Source: Batrachochytrium dendrobatidis JAM81
Taxonomy: Eukaryota > Chytridiomycota > Chytridiomycetes > Rhizophydiales
NCBI RefSeq assembly: GCF_000203795.2
Contig: NW_006281113.1
Location: 504,621 to 568,620, forward strand
Direction: 5' to 3'
Length of the DNA: 64,000 nt
The notes under the pieces are model-generated. The model had not been told where the DNA came from, did no database searches, and saw nothing but the letters and a program-made list of their open reading frames with translations. A program made the translations under genes and the position numbers. Shown piece after piece: positions 37,175 through 48,451 of the stretch; within the stretch, counting starts at the first letter, position 1; every line of letters starts with the position of its first letter.

Positions 37175-37245
37175 TGATTGACATGCAAACAGCAGTTGCA
37201 TTACTGATGTCATGATTGTTGTTGAACTAGATTGCGATTGTATCT
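37175..37245 (+). repeat. Fragment of block B at the palindrome's outer edge
   Basis: GATTGACATGCAAACAGCAGTTGCATTACTGA and GTTGTTGAACTAGATTGCGA match 43721-43795 inside block B. The mirror is at 53985-54055. It lies right at the point where arm similarity ends. Confidence 0.8.
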
Positions 37246-37833
37246 GAAATTTACACGCTAATTCATTATCCAATCTTGTCTGACATTATTATTGGCTTTA
37301 GTCACATTTGGTTTGTACAACTGCCATGAGTTGTACTACCATTATCATGGTGTATCTGAACACCAAATACTCCAATATATCAATAATACCACAGTGTAAA
37401 CAGTAATACAGTTGATCAGTATTGTGGCAAGACTTTTCATTCAAGTTTGTATTTGGAAATATTCGATGGTTTAATCACCACACATTGTTTGTAATGCGAT
37501 TGTCATTGATCTCATCTCATCTCACTCCATTTCATTCCATCTGATTTATGATGATGTTTAGTAATCCATTACCATGTGTTGTAGTAAACTAGTTTGTTTA
37601 TTGAACCAAATCCACAACGATCACATTCAGAATATTAATTTATAGTATTTCTAAATGCATGTTTGATAACAATCCAATTTTGTTACAAAAAACTGATCAA
37701 AACAATACTAAAATGGAACAACTCGTTTGTGTGTTTTACAACAATCCAAACATGAACAATTCTTGGCAATTGTTGGACATTCGCATGAATGAAATTGTCA
37801 AATCAAAATTCAACTTTACTAATTTTATCAAAC

Positions 37834-40800
37834 ATGGATTGTGTTGATGTTATGAAAGAGTTGATTCAACACCTGGAAGATTTAAAACTATTAACAACGG
37901 ATGCTCAACTATACAAGGCTGATGAAATATGGGACAGACTGCTTGTATTGATACTGGAGTTGGAAGAACAGAATTACAGTAAGTTTAATAGCCATTGTAT
38001 TATTGATGAATTCAAACTGTTGCTGACTTTGTGTTGGTTTGAAATGGCAGAGTCTACAGATGTAGTGCCTCGCTTACAGAGGATTAAATTGGAAGATATC
38101 ACAGCCAAGTATTTGGAGTATAATCGACCCAGTTTACAGGTATTCATATATTGTAACAATAATGGATTGTTCATGACTAAACTAATCAGCATGTGTTGTG
38201 TAGATCAAAGTAATGGAATTTACTACAGTGTTTTTGAGAATGGTATACTATGATGATGATTTTAAAGTATCTCAACGACTAAACAACCAACTTGTACAAC
38301 TCATGCAATCACCAAGTCGTCAAGTCAAAATGATGGCAAGTCATGATTGATATTGATCAAATGATTGACATTTAACTCATCTAGTGTTAATATGCATATA
38401 GGCGATAAACGCATGTACACAGTTGTACAAATATAAACGCTGGAGTCAAGAGGATCAATTTGACATCAAGCCAATGGTTGAGATGACTGTTCACGAGTCT
38501 GATCAACAAGTGCTCAGATTGGCAATTGACCTGTTCTCGACCATTTGCAGTGATATTGACGATGGAAATGTATGTTTACAATGATACAATATTGGATCAG
38601 TTTGGACAGTGCCATGTCATGTTGATTTGGTTGTATACTTGACATTGAACAATATCATTAGTTTGGCATCGTGTTGTCAAGACTCGTTTCACGACTGGAA
38701 TCATCCAGTGGTTCAGTTGCTGCTGGTTTTATCAAAAATCTTCAAACCATATTTTGGAGTATTCATCGTCATGACCCAGTAAAAGCAGCGGAGTGTGGCA
38801 TCATTCCAGCACTGGTCAATACGCTCAGGTATGTGGTGTTATGCATGAATGTGTGTCCAGTCATCACAATTGGTAAATTTGACATGGTTGGATTGACATG
38901 ACATGAATACAGGAGTGTCGATCAAGCAGTGATTGATCAAAGTATTGATACTATTCAGAGTTTATACGACCATGAAGATTGTGAAGTGATTTCAGCCGAG
39001 TTGATGAGGCTGGATTTGATTCAAACGTTGAACGACTTGTGTGTCAAACACAGCGACAACCCTGAACTAAAAACACGCATGATCAAGATAGCTGGAACAA
39101 TTGCATCCAAAATGCGCGACTTTCCTGTATCGCTTGCACGATCGTTGGTTTTTGAGCAATTGACGATATCAATGTGTGATGTCGATATAGATGACTATTT
39201 GTAACTGTTTGATAATGTCAGCGACATGATTGAGAAATCTACAAACAAGGCCGAGATGATCAAGGCGTTTCAAGATTATGGAATTGTAAAGCAACTCAAC
39301 ACTATTATTTCACGTAGAAGTATAGATTTGTATGATTATGATAGTGGTGACACTAGTATTGTAAAACTATTCAAAGCATTTGCTGATTTTGCCGACAATC
39401 ATCCCGACAGTTCAATACGTACCGAGTTGGATCAAGGCGGGATATTTGAAAATCTAACGGTTATTGTACAATCGGACACTGCTGAATACAGAGACAAAAT
39501 GGTTGCTGGCCGGATCATTGAAACGTGTTTCCAGTATCTGGTTTACACTGCTAGATCGGATATTCAGCCATACAACGACAATGCCGAAATTGATATGAAA
39601 TCTGGAATGGCTGGGTATACACATGGACAGGCACGCACACTTGTAGAAATGCGGTATATCCAGTATCTGCAATCTATACTTTGCAAACCCATGTGCTGGA
39701 TCGATATCACAAACCAGCATATTGTGGAGCAATGGAGGGCTGACTCACTCGATCGGAATATATCACCATCAACATTTAATCTTGCATTGGAACAACTTGG
39801 GGTTTTTGTCAAGCAGCTTGTTTGTAGTGGCAGTGATGGATTGGGCACAATTGTACCAGGACCTGTTGAACTGACGTATATACTGGACAATGGCATACCT
39901 GACAATGTATACACGCGATTGATGACAAATGTATCGGATATTGAACATGGATCAAATCACAACACTGGTCAAATGGTGCACAATCTGATTGATGCATCAA
40001 TGTACAGTGTTGTATATGGACAAACGATGATTGCACCACTGGATATACGACTCAAATACACCACAATGGTACCATGCGATATATTGTTATCGACTCGACT
40101 TGTTTCAAGTGTGCCCATCATTGACGGCGATTCCAAGTTTATATCATGCAGGTTCCGATGGCTTCCGAGTGAATTCCGTGTCGAACAGGATGACAGTGTG
40201 ACCATCAACTCATACATCAACAATCTGAATCCGATATGGCATCGAGACATGTACAAATGCATTGCCAAAATATTCAAATGTTTTGTCCCAATGTTTGAAA
40301 GTCTGTTCAGAACGATGGATCCAATGTTCAAGTATATTGATATTTACAATGGCACAAAGGGATATAAACCATCAAGCCAGTCAGATCATGATGATATACG
40401 GCCAAACACTCAAGTCACTCGTCCCGTGTATGTACCAACACTTCCGGAACATTTTGAATCCAAATATGAATCAGCAAAGCCAGTGTCACTGCGTGGTCGT
40501 AATCTACAAGTCATTGTCAAACTCACCAACATTCAACTGACACCATCCAAACCTAAATACGACGAGGGAAACTGGCACATTGAATGTCCAATTAACGAAT
40601 CGATTGTTGCGATTGGACTGTATTACTACGACGTGGAAAATATCACCACACCCAATCTCGATTACCGCGAGGCTGTTGATCGGTTTGATGAAAGAGCATC
40701 TGATATGTATTGGGAAGATGTGTATGACACTGATCGAGAATCACCACGCAATCAGTATATAGGATCGCTTGAATTACCAAATGGTCGATGTGTAGTTTAT

Positions 40801-41133
40801 CCCAATCGATATCAACACAAAGAACAATCATTTGAACTTGCAGATCCAACTCAACCAGGACATTGCAAAATTCTGACATTTTTTGTAGTGAATCCGTCTC
40901 GTCGGATTGTTTCGACTGCGCATGTGGCTCCGCAACAACCACAATGGTACAACTCGAGTCTTGACAAGACACACATACCGCCTGAACTGTGGAATGATAT
41001 CACGCAGTATATTCAAGGTGTTCAATCACCAACTAAAGCCAAACGCTATCAAGATGAATTGACAAGTGACCGAACTCAAATCACAGCAGCATACAACAAA
41101 TACAGATATGAGCGGAAGTATAGTGATTGGTGA
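37834..41133 (+). pseudogene. DUF4246-family gene, left-arm copy, with one in-frame stop
   Basis: Five exons (37834-38139, 38204-38335, 38402-38569, 38662-38828, 38913-41133) keep one frame for 998 codons, broken only by TAA at 39202-39204. The N-terminal about 430 residues are helical and armadillo-like in feel (RLDLIQTLNDL-type segments). The rest matches fungal DUF4246 proteins: YTHGQARTLVEMRYIQYLQS, PSKPKYDEGNWH, IGLYYYDVENIT, YQHKEQSFEL and GHCKILTFFVVNP. Function of the family is unknown to me. The intron after 38335 has a GC donor (GCAAGT). From ATG 39226 a 635-codon DUF4246 frame is still intact, so the core could be made alone. I call it a pseudogene with reserve. Confidence 0.72.
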
Positions 41134-41162
41134 TTGATTATGAGGTTGTGATTTTACAACAA

Positions 41163-41800
41163 TGAGTTGTAATAGTTTGATATGAACATGATGACTCGGA
41201 CTCTATTCAGTCGGATCAACTCGACTACAATTGGCCGTGTATATTATGATTGACACGATCAGTTGTAGTTGAACTCGAATACAGATTGACTGTTGAATCA
41301 CAATGCGTGGTATCAGCAACATGATGTGCTATATAGTGGAATGTATACGCTAATCTGACATGTGTCATGTAGTGTGTATTCGATCAATATGGGTATTAGC
41401 AATCAACAAGTCATACGATGTTTGTGTTCGAGTGATGCAATGGAGTGGAGTGGAATGAGTGCATCAAACCAGAATACGAGTCAACCATGACATATGATCA
41501 TGATGTGTGGTTGATACAACTATATAGTGACAATCGATATTGATATAGTAACACACAACATGCAATGCCAACACAACAGTTGCAAGTCAATGATCATCAA
41601 TATGACATTGTGGTTGCAACATGAACTGCATTGGATTGATTCAGTTGATTGATTGAATTACTGGACAATATGTAGTGATGACTGATCGTGTCGAGTTGAA
41701 TGGAAAACATCACCAAACCACATGTTTGAATCATGACAACCACAACACATATTGATGACCATCCAACAACTGAATATCAGCTCAGTTGCATATAATCTTG
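41163..41800 (+). repeat. Cassette A, left-arm copy
   Basis: Nearly identical to 841-1480 and to the mirrored 49430-50085. It starts about 30 bp after the DUF4246 stop and leads into the secreted-protein gene's promoter. Confidence 0.88.
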
Positions 41801-42052
41801 TTTGAGCATGCATTTGTTCATATTTCAGCTCACTGACCCTTTTTAGGGCGGATAAGGGTGTAGTACACAATAAGCTATACGATACTCGAATGTATAGTCA
41901 AGCAGCGGTCCAACCAATACTGCGGTTGTTATATAAATGGATATCCCTTCAAAGTTGGATATTAATGTCAAATCAACACCAACCCTGATAATAAAGCCAA
42001 TCCCTAAAACGGTCATCCAATATGCTTTTAATATTATCCATCCAATAATGGA

Positions 42053-42061
42053 TATAAATAC
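42053..42061 (+). promoter_or_regulatory. TATA-like core promoter
   Basis: TATAAATAC, 62 bp before the ATG at 42115, with the same CATCCAATAATGGA and ACGGTCATCCAATATGC words upstream as the other family members. Confidence 0.65.
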
Positions 42062-42114
42062 AGTCCAGCCTTGCTTGTTGAATACCAATAATTACAACGT
42101 GTTTGATCAATACA

Positions 42115-42789
42115 ATGAAACTCGCAGTCACAGTATTGGCATCAATCTTGTTTGCTTGCTCGGTCACTACAGCCAAACCAGTCAATCCCAGTGCAACTAC
42201 AAGTGCAACTACAAGTGCTGAAGCTAGTACTTCGACCGTCATCCCAACTGCAACTGAAAGTGACGAATCTAAGCATCGTGTATTTTCTTATGAAGGATCT
42301 GAATTTTCAGTTGATCTTAGTAAACTCTCAAAGGATGATGTGAAGTTGATCCAAGAATATCTAGAAAAGGATCAAGAATATGAAGAGATAAAGAAAGCGT
42401 GTGACTCGGCCAAATCTGAAGAGCTCAATCAAGAAGAATTGTTAAAACGCCTAAGTGGAAAGAATTACAAACTGTCACTAAAATATTCGAACAGGAATGA
42501 TCCAGTGTATCAAGAAAAGAAAAGAGAAATTAAACAGAAGCTTAATGAAGAGAACGAAAAATTATTCAGCCTTCAAGAAAAGCGTCTGAAACTCGATAAA
42601 AATCTTTATCACGCTGGCTTGTTGCTTCATATGGCCAGAAAAGAACTTGCAGATCTCCTGTTCCAAAATGGTCCAAGTACAGCATCACTTTATTCTCGAA
42701 TCAAATTTCTGAAATCAAATCCCAGTTTTGTTGAAGATATTTACCAATCTCTTATTCTCCAACTAAACAAACAGTCGGGATCGGAGTAA
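42115..42789 (+). CDS. Small secreted protein, KLAVTVLAS family, left-arm copy
   Basis: 224 residues: signal peptide MKLAVTVLASILFACSVTTA, Ser/Thr-rich linker with one extra ATTS repeat compared with the gene at 13636, and a Lys/Glu-rich helical body with NLYHAGLLLHMARKEL. It differs from its mirror copy (48452-49126) mainly by a small cluster (QEYEEIKK here, QKREKAKK there) and one Glu/Gln exchange. It ends at TAA 42787-42789, with the decayed tail following in frame. Start chosen at ATG 42115 because it begins the leader; the upstream in-frame codon is TTG. Confidence 0.88.
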   Translation: MKLAVTVLASILFACSVTTAKPVNPSATTSATTSAEASTSTVIPTATESDESKHRVFSYEGSEFSVDLSKLSKDDVKLIQEYLEKDQEYEEIKKACDSAKSEELNQEELLKRLSGKNYKLSLKYSNRNDPVYQEKKREIKQKLNEENEKLFSLQEKRLKLDKNLYHAGLLLHMARKELADLLFQNGPSTASLYSRIKFLKSNPSFVEDIYQSLILQLNKQSGSE

Positions 42790-43023
42790 GCCTCTACTAG
42801 TGGAACCCAGAACAAATCAAAACATCATAAAAGTCCATCATCATCAAGCAAAACGTCTACAGACCAACCCACTCAAACATCATCCAGTACACAAAAAGCT
42901 TCCAAATCTTCCAAATCCCATTCTTGATTTTCTCGTTTATGGAAAACTTCCAAATCCAAGAATGAGCGCAAATCATTTTCGAGTCCACCCAGTTCTGAAG
43001 ATTCAGATGAATCACCCGTTTGA
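42790..43023 (+). pseudogene. In-frame Ser/Lys-rich tail, with a second stop
   Basis: Aligned with 14302-14532, this tail keeps the upstream frame over 78 codons to the TGA at 43021-43023. It has gained an in-frame 3-nt insertion and a TGA at 42925-42927. The mirror copy shows the same. The absence of frameshifts points to former coding; the second stop argues against present readthrough here. Confidence 0.6.
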
Positions 43024-43330
43024 TTTGATTGCTAATCTGAACTGGTTTTGACTGACTCGATTGTGTTTTTATTTGAATAAAATACGATACGATACAATAT
43101 GATTACCATTTGATATTGTATGTACATGCATTATATCTGATTATTGTAAACAGTCTTGGTTGGCATGATATCATAGTGTACATTGACACTTGTATTTCCA
43201 ACACAATACAATACAGTTGATCATATATTGCATAGTTGTATACATTGATGATGCTGACATGCATGTGTGTATTGTGTCGATATGATATTGCTTGTCAATA
43301 TGACATGACATGCAATACCAACAATAGTCA

Positions 43331-44083
43331 TGTGTACAGTATCAATATGTTGCACAACTGTAATCCAAACAGGTCAACACATGCCACATTGTAGCAATGC
43401 AATCAAATTGGTACAACACATGTCAACATACATGTACTGTAGTGTATTGTATTGTACACTAGTAGTGATGATTCGACCAACGACATGCGTGGTTGTAATA
43501 TTATACATGAAACCACATGCTCATGTCCATGTTCATGATTATGGTGACATACAGTGTTACAATGATGGGTCGGCAACAATGTGATGGAACTGGATGTGCA
43601 ATATCAAAATCATGCTCAGAATACGTCATATAACGACAACTTGCAGCCATATTGACATAAATGGATCACTAAATAACAGTGTCGTGGACTGATTGACAAT
43701 ACAGCGGTATTGTTGTTGGTGATTGACATGCAAACAACAGTTGCATTACTGACATGTACAACCATTGTTGTTGAACTAGATCGCGATCGTATTCGAGATT
43801 CAGAACACAACAAATGTACAGAGTTGTATTGACAACATCGATAGTCAAGCACAACATATCGATTGCAATACATGAATCTGAGTCCAAACTTGGTGATCGT
43901 ACAATCTATGATTACTAAGAGTGCACAACGTGTAGATTCAACACTATAGTCTGATTGTGTGTCATGATGGTTGTTATAATCAAACACGCAATTGCAGTCA
44001 ATGTGTAGTAACCATTGTATATTGCAATGCATAACACAGTCACTGCATGATGGATATCAAAATGATTCATTTTACACGAATAC
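43331..44083 (+). repeat. Dispersed block B, left-arm copy
   Basis: A block of about 750 bp present three times in full: here, inverted at 47158-47911, and outside the palindrome at 57222-57986. Fragments lie at 12990-13090, 37175-37245, 45640-45790 and 53985-54055. It holds overlapping frames up to 138 codons without recognisable content. Its ends (CATGTGTACAGTATCAATAT and GATTCATTTTACACGAATAC) show no terminal repeats or target duplication I could see. Confidence 0.88.
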
Positions 44084-44487
44084 GGTTGTCAATACGACAC
44101 ATGCTGCATAAACACTACATATATTACATTGTAAACTGACATAAAACAACACTAATTGACCAATATCAAACCAGTTGATGTTGCAATCTACATCCGACTT
44201 TGAACAAGTGTATTGATACGTTTGTTGTACAATACACGACATGGTCAGTTGGTGATATCATGCAACTGACAAGTGATTGCAAGTCTGACTGATAGTTACA
44301 ATCAACACTGGTTGTTATCAAGTCATTAATGTATATGTAATAAACCGTGTCAATGTATCAATCAACAATCCATTAACTGTCAATGTAATACTCAACACAA
44401 TATACACAAACATGCAATACAAAATCAATATTATAATTTTTGGTTCATTTACAATACTCGCAAATATCAACAAAATAAAGTTTAAAA
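44084..44487. other. Spacer between block B and the second secreted gene
   Basis: Mirrored at 46754-47157. No gene seen; contains the 3' region of the minus-strand gene that ends at 44488. Confidence 0.55.
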
Positions 44488-45348
44488 TTATTCAAAATCT
44501 TCGAGTTTCAAAAGCGTCTTCAAAATCCGATTCCGCTCCTGATTCTGCTTTTCCATCAAATCTTTCAATCGTTGTCTTGCCTTTACTATTCTGTCATTTG
44601 GTGAAATACACTCTTCTCTCAATATATTTTGGATTTCTGGCTTATGCTTTGGTTCAGATATCTTTTCGCCTCTTGCCAACGCTGACTTTTGTTTTGATCC
44701 AATAGTTACATAATCATAATAGGCTTGGCATTTCTCTCGTATTTCTCTAGACGTCTCGATTTCTTTCAAGTCAAGTGCGTTCTGATCTTGGGTCGATAGA
44801 GTCTTTTGATTTAAGCCAGTAGTGTCAGACTTGGATTTATCAGTTGGTTGTTTTCGACTTTGTTTGAAAGTACTTGGACTAGGTTGATTTACTGGCTGTT
44901 GCTGACCTTTTTTGCAAGTGTCAGAATTGATTAGATCCATTATGTCTTGCCATTGCTCTTCGGAAGTGCCTGGATCAAGTTTATCAGTTGGACGTTTTTG
45001 ACCCTGGCTGTAAGTGTTTGGACTAGGTTGACCTATTGACTGTTGCTGACCTTTTTTGGGAGTATCCGAGTCAGCTATATCAAACAGTTCTTTCCAGTCA
45101 TTGAGGGTGTCTGAACCAACTTCATCTATTAGGTATTGCCAATATTTGTCGGAGATGCTTAGACCGGGTTGAATAACTATGTTTTGCCAGTTTTGGTCAG
45201 AAGTGTTTGGACTGGGTTCATTAGTTGGACCAGACACTTGACTGGAAGTGCCTGATGTTTGGGATGGACTATTGTTATCAGTCGGTATCAGTATTGCATT
45301 AGTGGTTGCTGTCGCACTCAGTACGAGTAAAATATCAACCAATTTCAT
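44488..45348 (-). CDS. Small secreted protein, KLVDILLVLS family
   Basis: 286 residues. A leader (MKLVDILLVLSATATTNA) is followed by a Ser/Thr/Gln/Pro-rich part (about 25-175) with three diverged copies of a PSPxTxxQxxKxPTDK-type repeat. The C-terminal charged region of about 100 residues (ISPNDRIVKARQRLKDLMEK) is probably helical. It belongs with the mirror pseudogene at 46091-46753 and resembles the KLAVTVLAS family in design (leader, Ser/Thr linker, charged helices) but not clearly in sequence. Start is the inner ATG at 45348, which begins the leader; ATG 45360 is also in frame. The TATAAATAC found upstream of the mirror copy is missing here. Function unknown. Confidence 0.82.
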   Translation of the reverse strand: MKLVDILLVLSATATTNAILIPTDNNSPSQTSGTSSQVSGPTNEPSPNTSDQNWQNIVIQPGLSISDKYWQYLIDEVGSDTLNDWKELFDIADSDTPKKGQQQSIGQPSPNTYSQGQKRPTDKLDPGTSEEQWQDIMDLINSDTCKKGQQQPVNQPSPSTFKQSRKQPTDKSKSDTTGLNQKTLSTQDQNALDLKEIETSREIREKCQAYYDYVTIGSKQKSALARGEKISEPKHKPEIQNILREECISPNDRIVKARQRLKDLMEKQNQERNRILKTLLKLEDFE

Positions 45349-45610
45349 CAGATTGATCAATGGGTTTAAACAATTGGTACAAAAGTAGTATTGAAACTGA
45401 TGTTGATTATGAAACTCGAAGCAGTCGATTGTATGTGTTTTTGTATATCAAGCCAATCCTTTTAGGTTAACTCATGGCACAGAGTTATTTGGTTTTTGTG
45501 ATGAGCCAATATCAAATCACAGTATAATGTTATTCATAATATTGATGATCATGTCAATCATATGATGCTTTTACGACCCTTTGATCAAGTATATTGAAAA
45601 TCACCCTTCA

Positions 45611-45809
45611 TGAGTGTTGTGTAATCGCAAACACTTTTACAATCGTATTCATGTAAAATGGTTCACTTTATTCATTTTGCTTGTATTCTGCATTGTAATA
45701 TACAATGGTTACTGCACATTGACTGCATTGTGTGTTTGATTATAACAACCATCATATGACACAATCAGACTGTAATGTTGAATCTACACTTTGATCAAAC
45801 ATTTTGAAA
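45611..45809. repeat. Palindrome loop holding a fragment of block B
   Basis: About 200 bp not mirrored. 45640-45790 matches the part of block B at 47160-47310 (CAATATACAATGGTTACTAC-like and TTTGATTATAACAACCATCA). Flanking it are direct copies of TTTGATCAA-(N)14-ACCCTTCA at 45577 and 45790. So an inserted or retained piece of block B marks the symmetry centre. Confidence 0.75.
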
Positions 45810-46003
45810 AACACCCTTCAAAATATCCGATTAAAGGGTCATAAAAGCATAATCCAATCGACATGATCATCAAATTGATCAATATGATATTATGAATAGA
45901 AAGCAGCATACTGTCTAGTTTGAGTGGCTCACTACAAGCAATCAAGTAACCTTGTGTTGTTGGTTGGCCTAGAAAGGTTAGGGTTGGCTTGCTATACCAA
46001 AGG

Positions 46004-46012
46004 TATAAATAC
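46004..46012 (+). promoter_or_regulatory. TATA-like element before the broken central gene
   Basis: TATAAATACAG lies 87 bp before the ATG at 46091, as in the KLAVTVLAS genes. The mirrored place in the left arm (about 45430-45445) reads GATATACAAAAACACATAC on the minus strand, with no TATAAATAC. Confidence 0.55.
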
Positions 46013-46090
46013 AGTATGTTTAGTTTCATAATCGACGCTAGCCTCAACATTCTGTTTTCCACTAATTGTTCAAACCCATTGACCAATCTG

Positions 46091-46753
46091 ATGAAATTGG
46101 TTGATATTTTACTCGTACTGAGTGCGACAGCAACTGCCAATGCAATACTGATACCGACTGATAACAATAGTCCATCCCAAACATCAAGTACTTCCAGTCA
46201 AGTATCTGGTTCAACCAATAAACCCGATTCAGAAATTTCTGACAAATACCAGCAAGAGCCAATTGATATAAGCTTTTCCGGCCGAATTCGGCAACGGGTA
46301 GCGATTGTAACAGGTCTAAATATCCCCAGTTAAGATGAGTAGCAGCCAGTAAATCAACCTAGTCCAAGTATTTCCAAACAAAGTCGAAAACAACCAACTG
46401 ATAAATCCAAGTCTGACACTACTGGCTTAAATCAAAAGACTCTATCGACCCAAGATCAGAACGCACTTGACTTGAAAGAAATCGAGACATCTAGAGAAAT
46501 ACGAGAGAAATGCCAAACCTATTATGATTATGTAACTATTGAATTGAAACAAAAGTCAGCGTTGGCAAGAGGCGAAAAGATATCTGAACCAAAGCATAAG
46601 CCGGAAATCCAAAATATATTGAGAGAAGAGTGTATTTCACCAAATGACAGAATAGTAAAGGCAAGACAACGATTGAAAGATTTGATGGAAAAGCAGAATC
46701 AGGAGCGGAATCGGATTTTGAAGACGCTTTTGAAACTCGAAGATTTTGAATAA
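46091..46753 (+). pseudogene. KLVDILLVLS-family secreted gene, right-arm copy, broken
   Basis: The leader and the first about 45 residues match the gene at 44488-45348. The middle repeat part is then largely lost (net loss of 198 bp) and replaced by unrelated sequence ending in TAA at 46331-46333, with a TAG three codons later. The original frame resumes directly after these stops (QPVNQPSPS onward) and runs intact to the usual end at 46753. So no frameshift exists; the lesion is a replacement with two stops. The first piece could still yield a short secreted peptide of 80 residues. Confidence 0.8.
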
Positions 46754-47157
46754 TTTTAAACTTTATTTTGTTGATATTTGCGAGTATTGTAAATGAACCA
46801 AAAATTATAATATTGATTTTGTATTGCATGTTTGTGTATATTGTGTTGAGTATTACATTGACAGTTAATGGATTGTTGATTGATACATTGACACGGTTTA
46901 TTACATATACATTAATGACTTGATAACAACCAGTGTTGATTGTAACTATCAGTCAGACTTGCAATCACTTGTCAGTTGCATGATATCATCAACTGACCAT
47001 GTTGTGTATTGTACAACAAACGTATCAATACACTTGTTCAAAGTCGGATGTAGATTGCAACATCAACTGGTTTGATATTGGTCAATTAGTGTTGTTTTAT
47101 GTCAGTTTACAATGTAATATATGTAGTGTTTATGCAGCATGTGTCGTATTGACAACC

Positions 47158-47911
47158 GTATTCGTGTAAAATGAATCATTTTGATATCCATCATGCAGTG
47201 ACTGTGTTATGCATTGCAATATACAATGGTTACTACACATTGACTGCAATTGCGTGTTTGATTATAACAACCATCATGACACACAATCAGACTATAGTGT
47301 TGAATCTACACGTTGTGCACTCTTAGTAATCATACATTATACGATCATCAAGTTTGGACTCAGATTCATGTATTGCAATCGATATGTTGTGCTTGACTAT
47401 CGATGTTGTCAATACAACTCTGTACATTTGTTGTGTTCTGAATCTCGAATACGATCGCGATCTAGTTCAACAACAATGGTTGTACATGTCAGTAATGCAA
47501 CTGTTGTTTGCATGTCAATCACCAACAACAATACCGCTGTATTGTCAATCAGTCCACGACACTGTTATTTAGTGATCCATTTATGTCAATATGGCTGCAA
47601 GTTGTCGTTATATGACGTATTCTGAGCATGATTTTGATATTGCACATCCAGTTCCATCACATTGTTGCCGACCCATCATTGTAACACTGTATGTCACCAT
47701 AATCATGAACATGGACATGAGCATGTGGTTTCATGTATAATATTACAACCACGCATGTCGTTGGTCGAATCATCACTACTAGTGTACAATACAATACACT
47801 ACAGTACATGTATGTTGACATGTGTTGTACCAATTTGATTGCATTGCTACAATGTGGCATGTGTTGACCTGTTTGGATTACAGTTGTGCAACATATTGAT
47901 ACTGTACACAT
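47158..47911 (-). repeat. Dispersed block B, right-arm copy
   Basis: Inverted counterpart of 43331-44083, almost identical to it. Confidence 0.88.
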
Positions 47912-48451
47912 GACTATTGTTGGTATTGCATGTCATGTCATATTGACAAGCAATATCATATCGACACAATACACACATGCATGTCAGCATCATCAATGTG
48001 TACAACTATGCAATATATGATCAACTGTATTGTATTGTGTTGGAAATACAAGTCTCAATGTACACTATGATATCATGCCAACCAAGACTGTTTACAATAA
48101 TCAGATATAATGCATGTACATACAATATCAAATGGTAATCATATTGTATCGTATCGTATTTTATTCAAATAAAAACACAATCGAGTCAGTCGAAACCAGT
48201 TCAGATTAGCAATCAAATCAAACGGGTGATTCATCTGAATCTTCAGAACTGGGTGGACTCGAAAATGATTTGCGCTCATTCTTGGATTTGGAAGTTTTCC
48301 ATAAACGAGAAAATCAAGAATGGGATTTGGAAGATTTGGAAGCTTTTTGTGTACTGGATGATGTTTGAGTGGGTTGGTCTGTAGACGTTTTGCTTGATGA
48401 TGATGGACTTTTATGATGTTTTGATTTGTTCTGGGTTCCACTAGTAGAGGC

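Larger units (their letters stand above)
37147..45610 (+). repeat. Left arm of a 17-kb inverted repeat
   Basis: This 8.46-kb stretch is mirrored, inverted, at 45810-54083. Matching coordinates sum to about 91230-91241 through most of the arm and 91418-91439 near the centre, the shift coming from a net 198-bp deletion in the right arm's central gene. Contents: DUF4246 gene, cassette A, secreted gene, shared 3' flank, block B and a second secreted gene. Arms differ by scattered substitutions and small indels, so this is a real, not brand-new, duplication. Confidence 0.93.

Noticed and set aside
43616..44032. A 138-codon frame (minus strand) kept open in all three copies of block B (also 47209-47625 and 57515-57931).
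   Set aside because: It overlaps a 72-codon frame in another register that is kept equally well, has no recognisable motif, and the copies are too similar for the lack of stops to mean much. I treat it as chance within a repeat.
46331..46345. A tiny intron removing the two stops of the right central gene.
   Set aside because: The only GT-AG pair that would do so is under 35 bp and the surrounding codons do not match the left copy, so replacement is the simpler reading.
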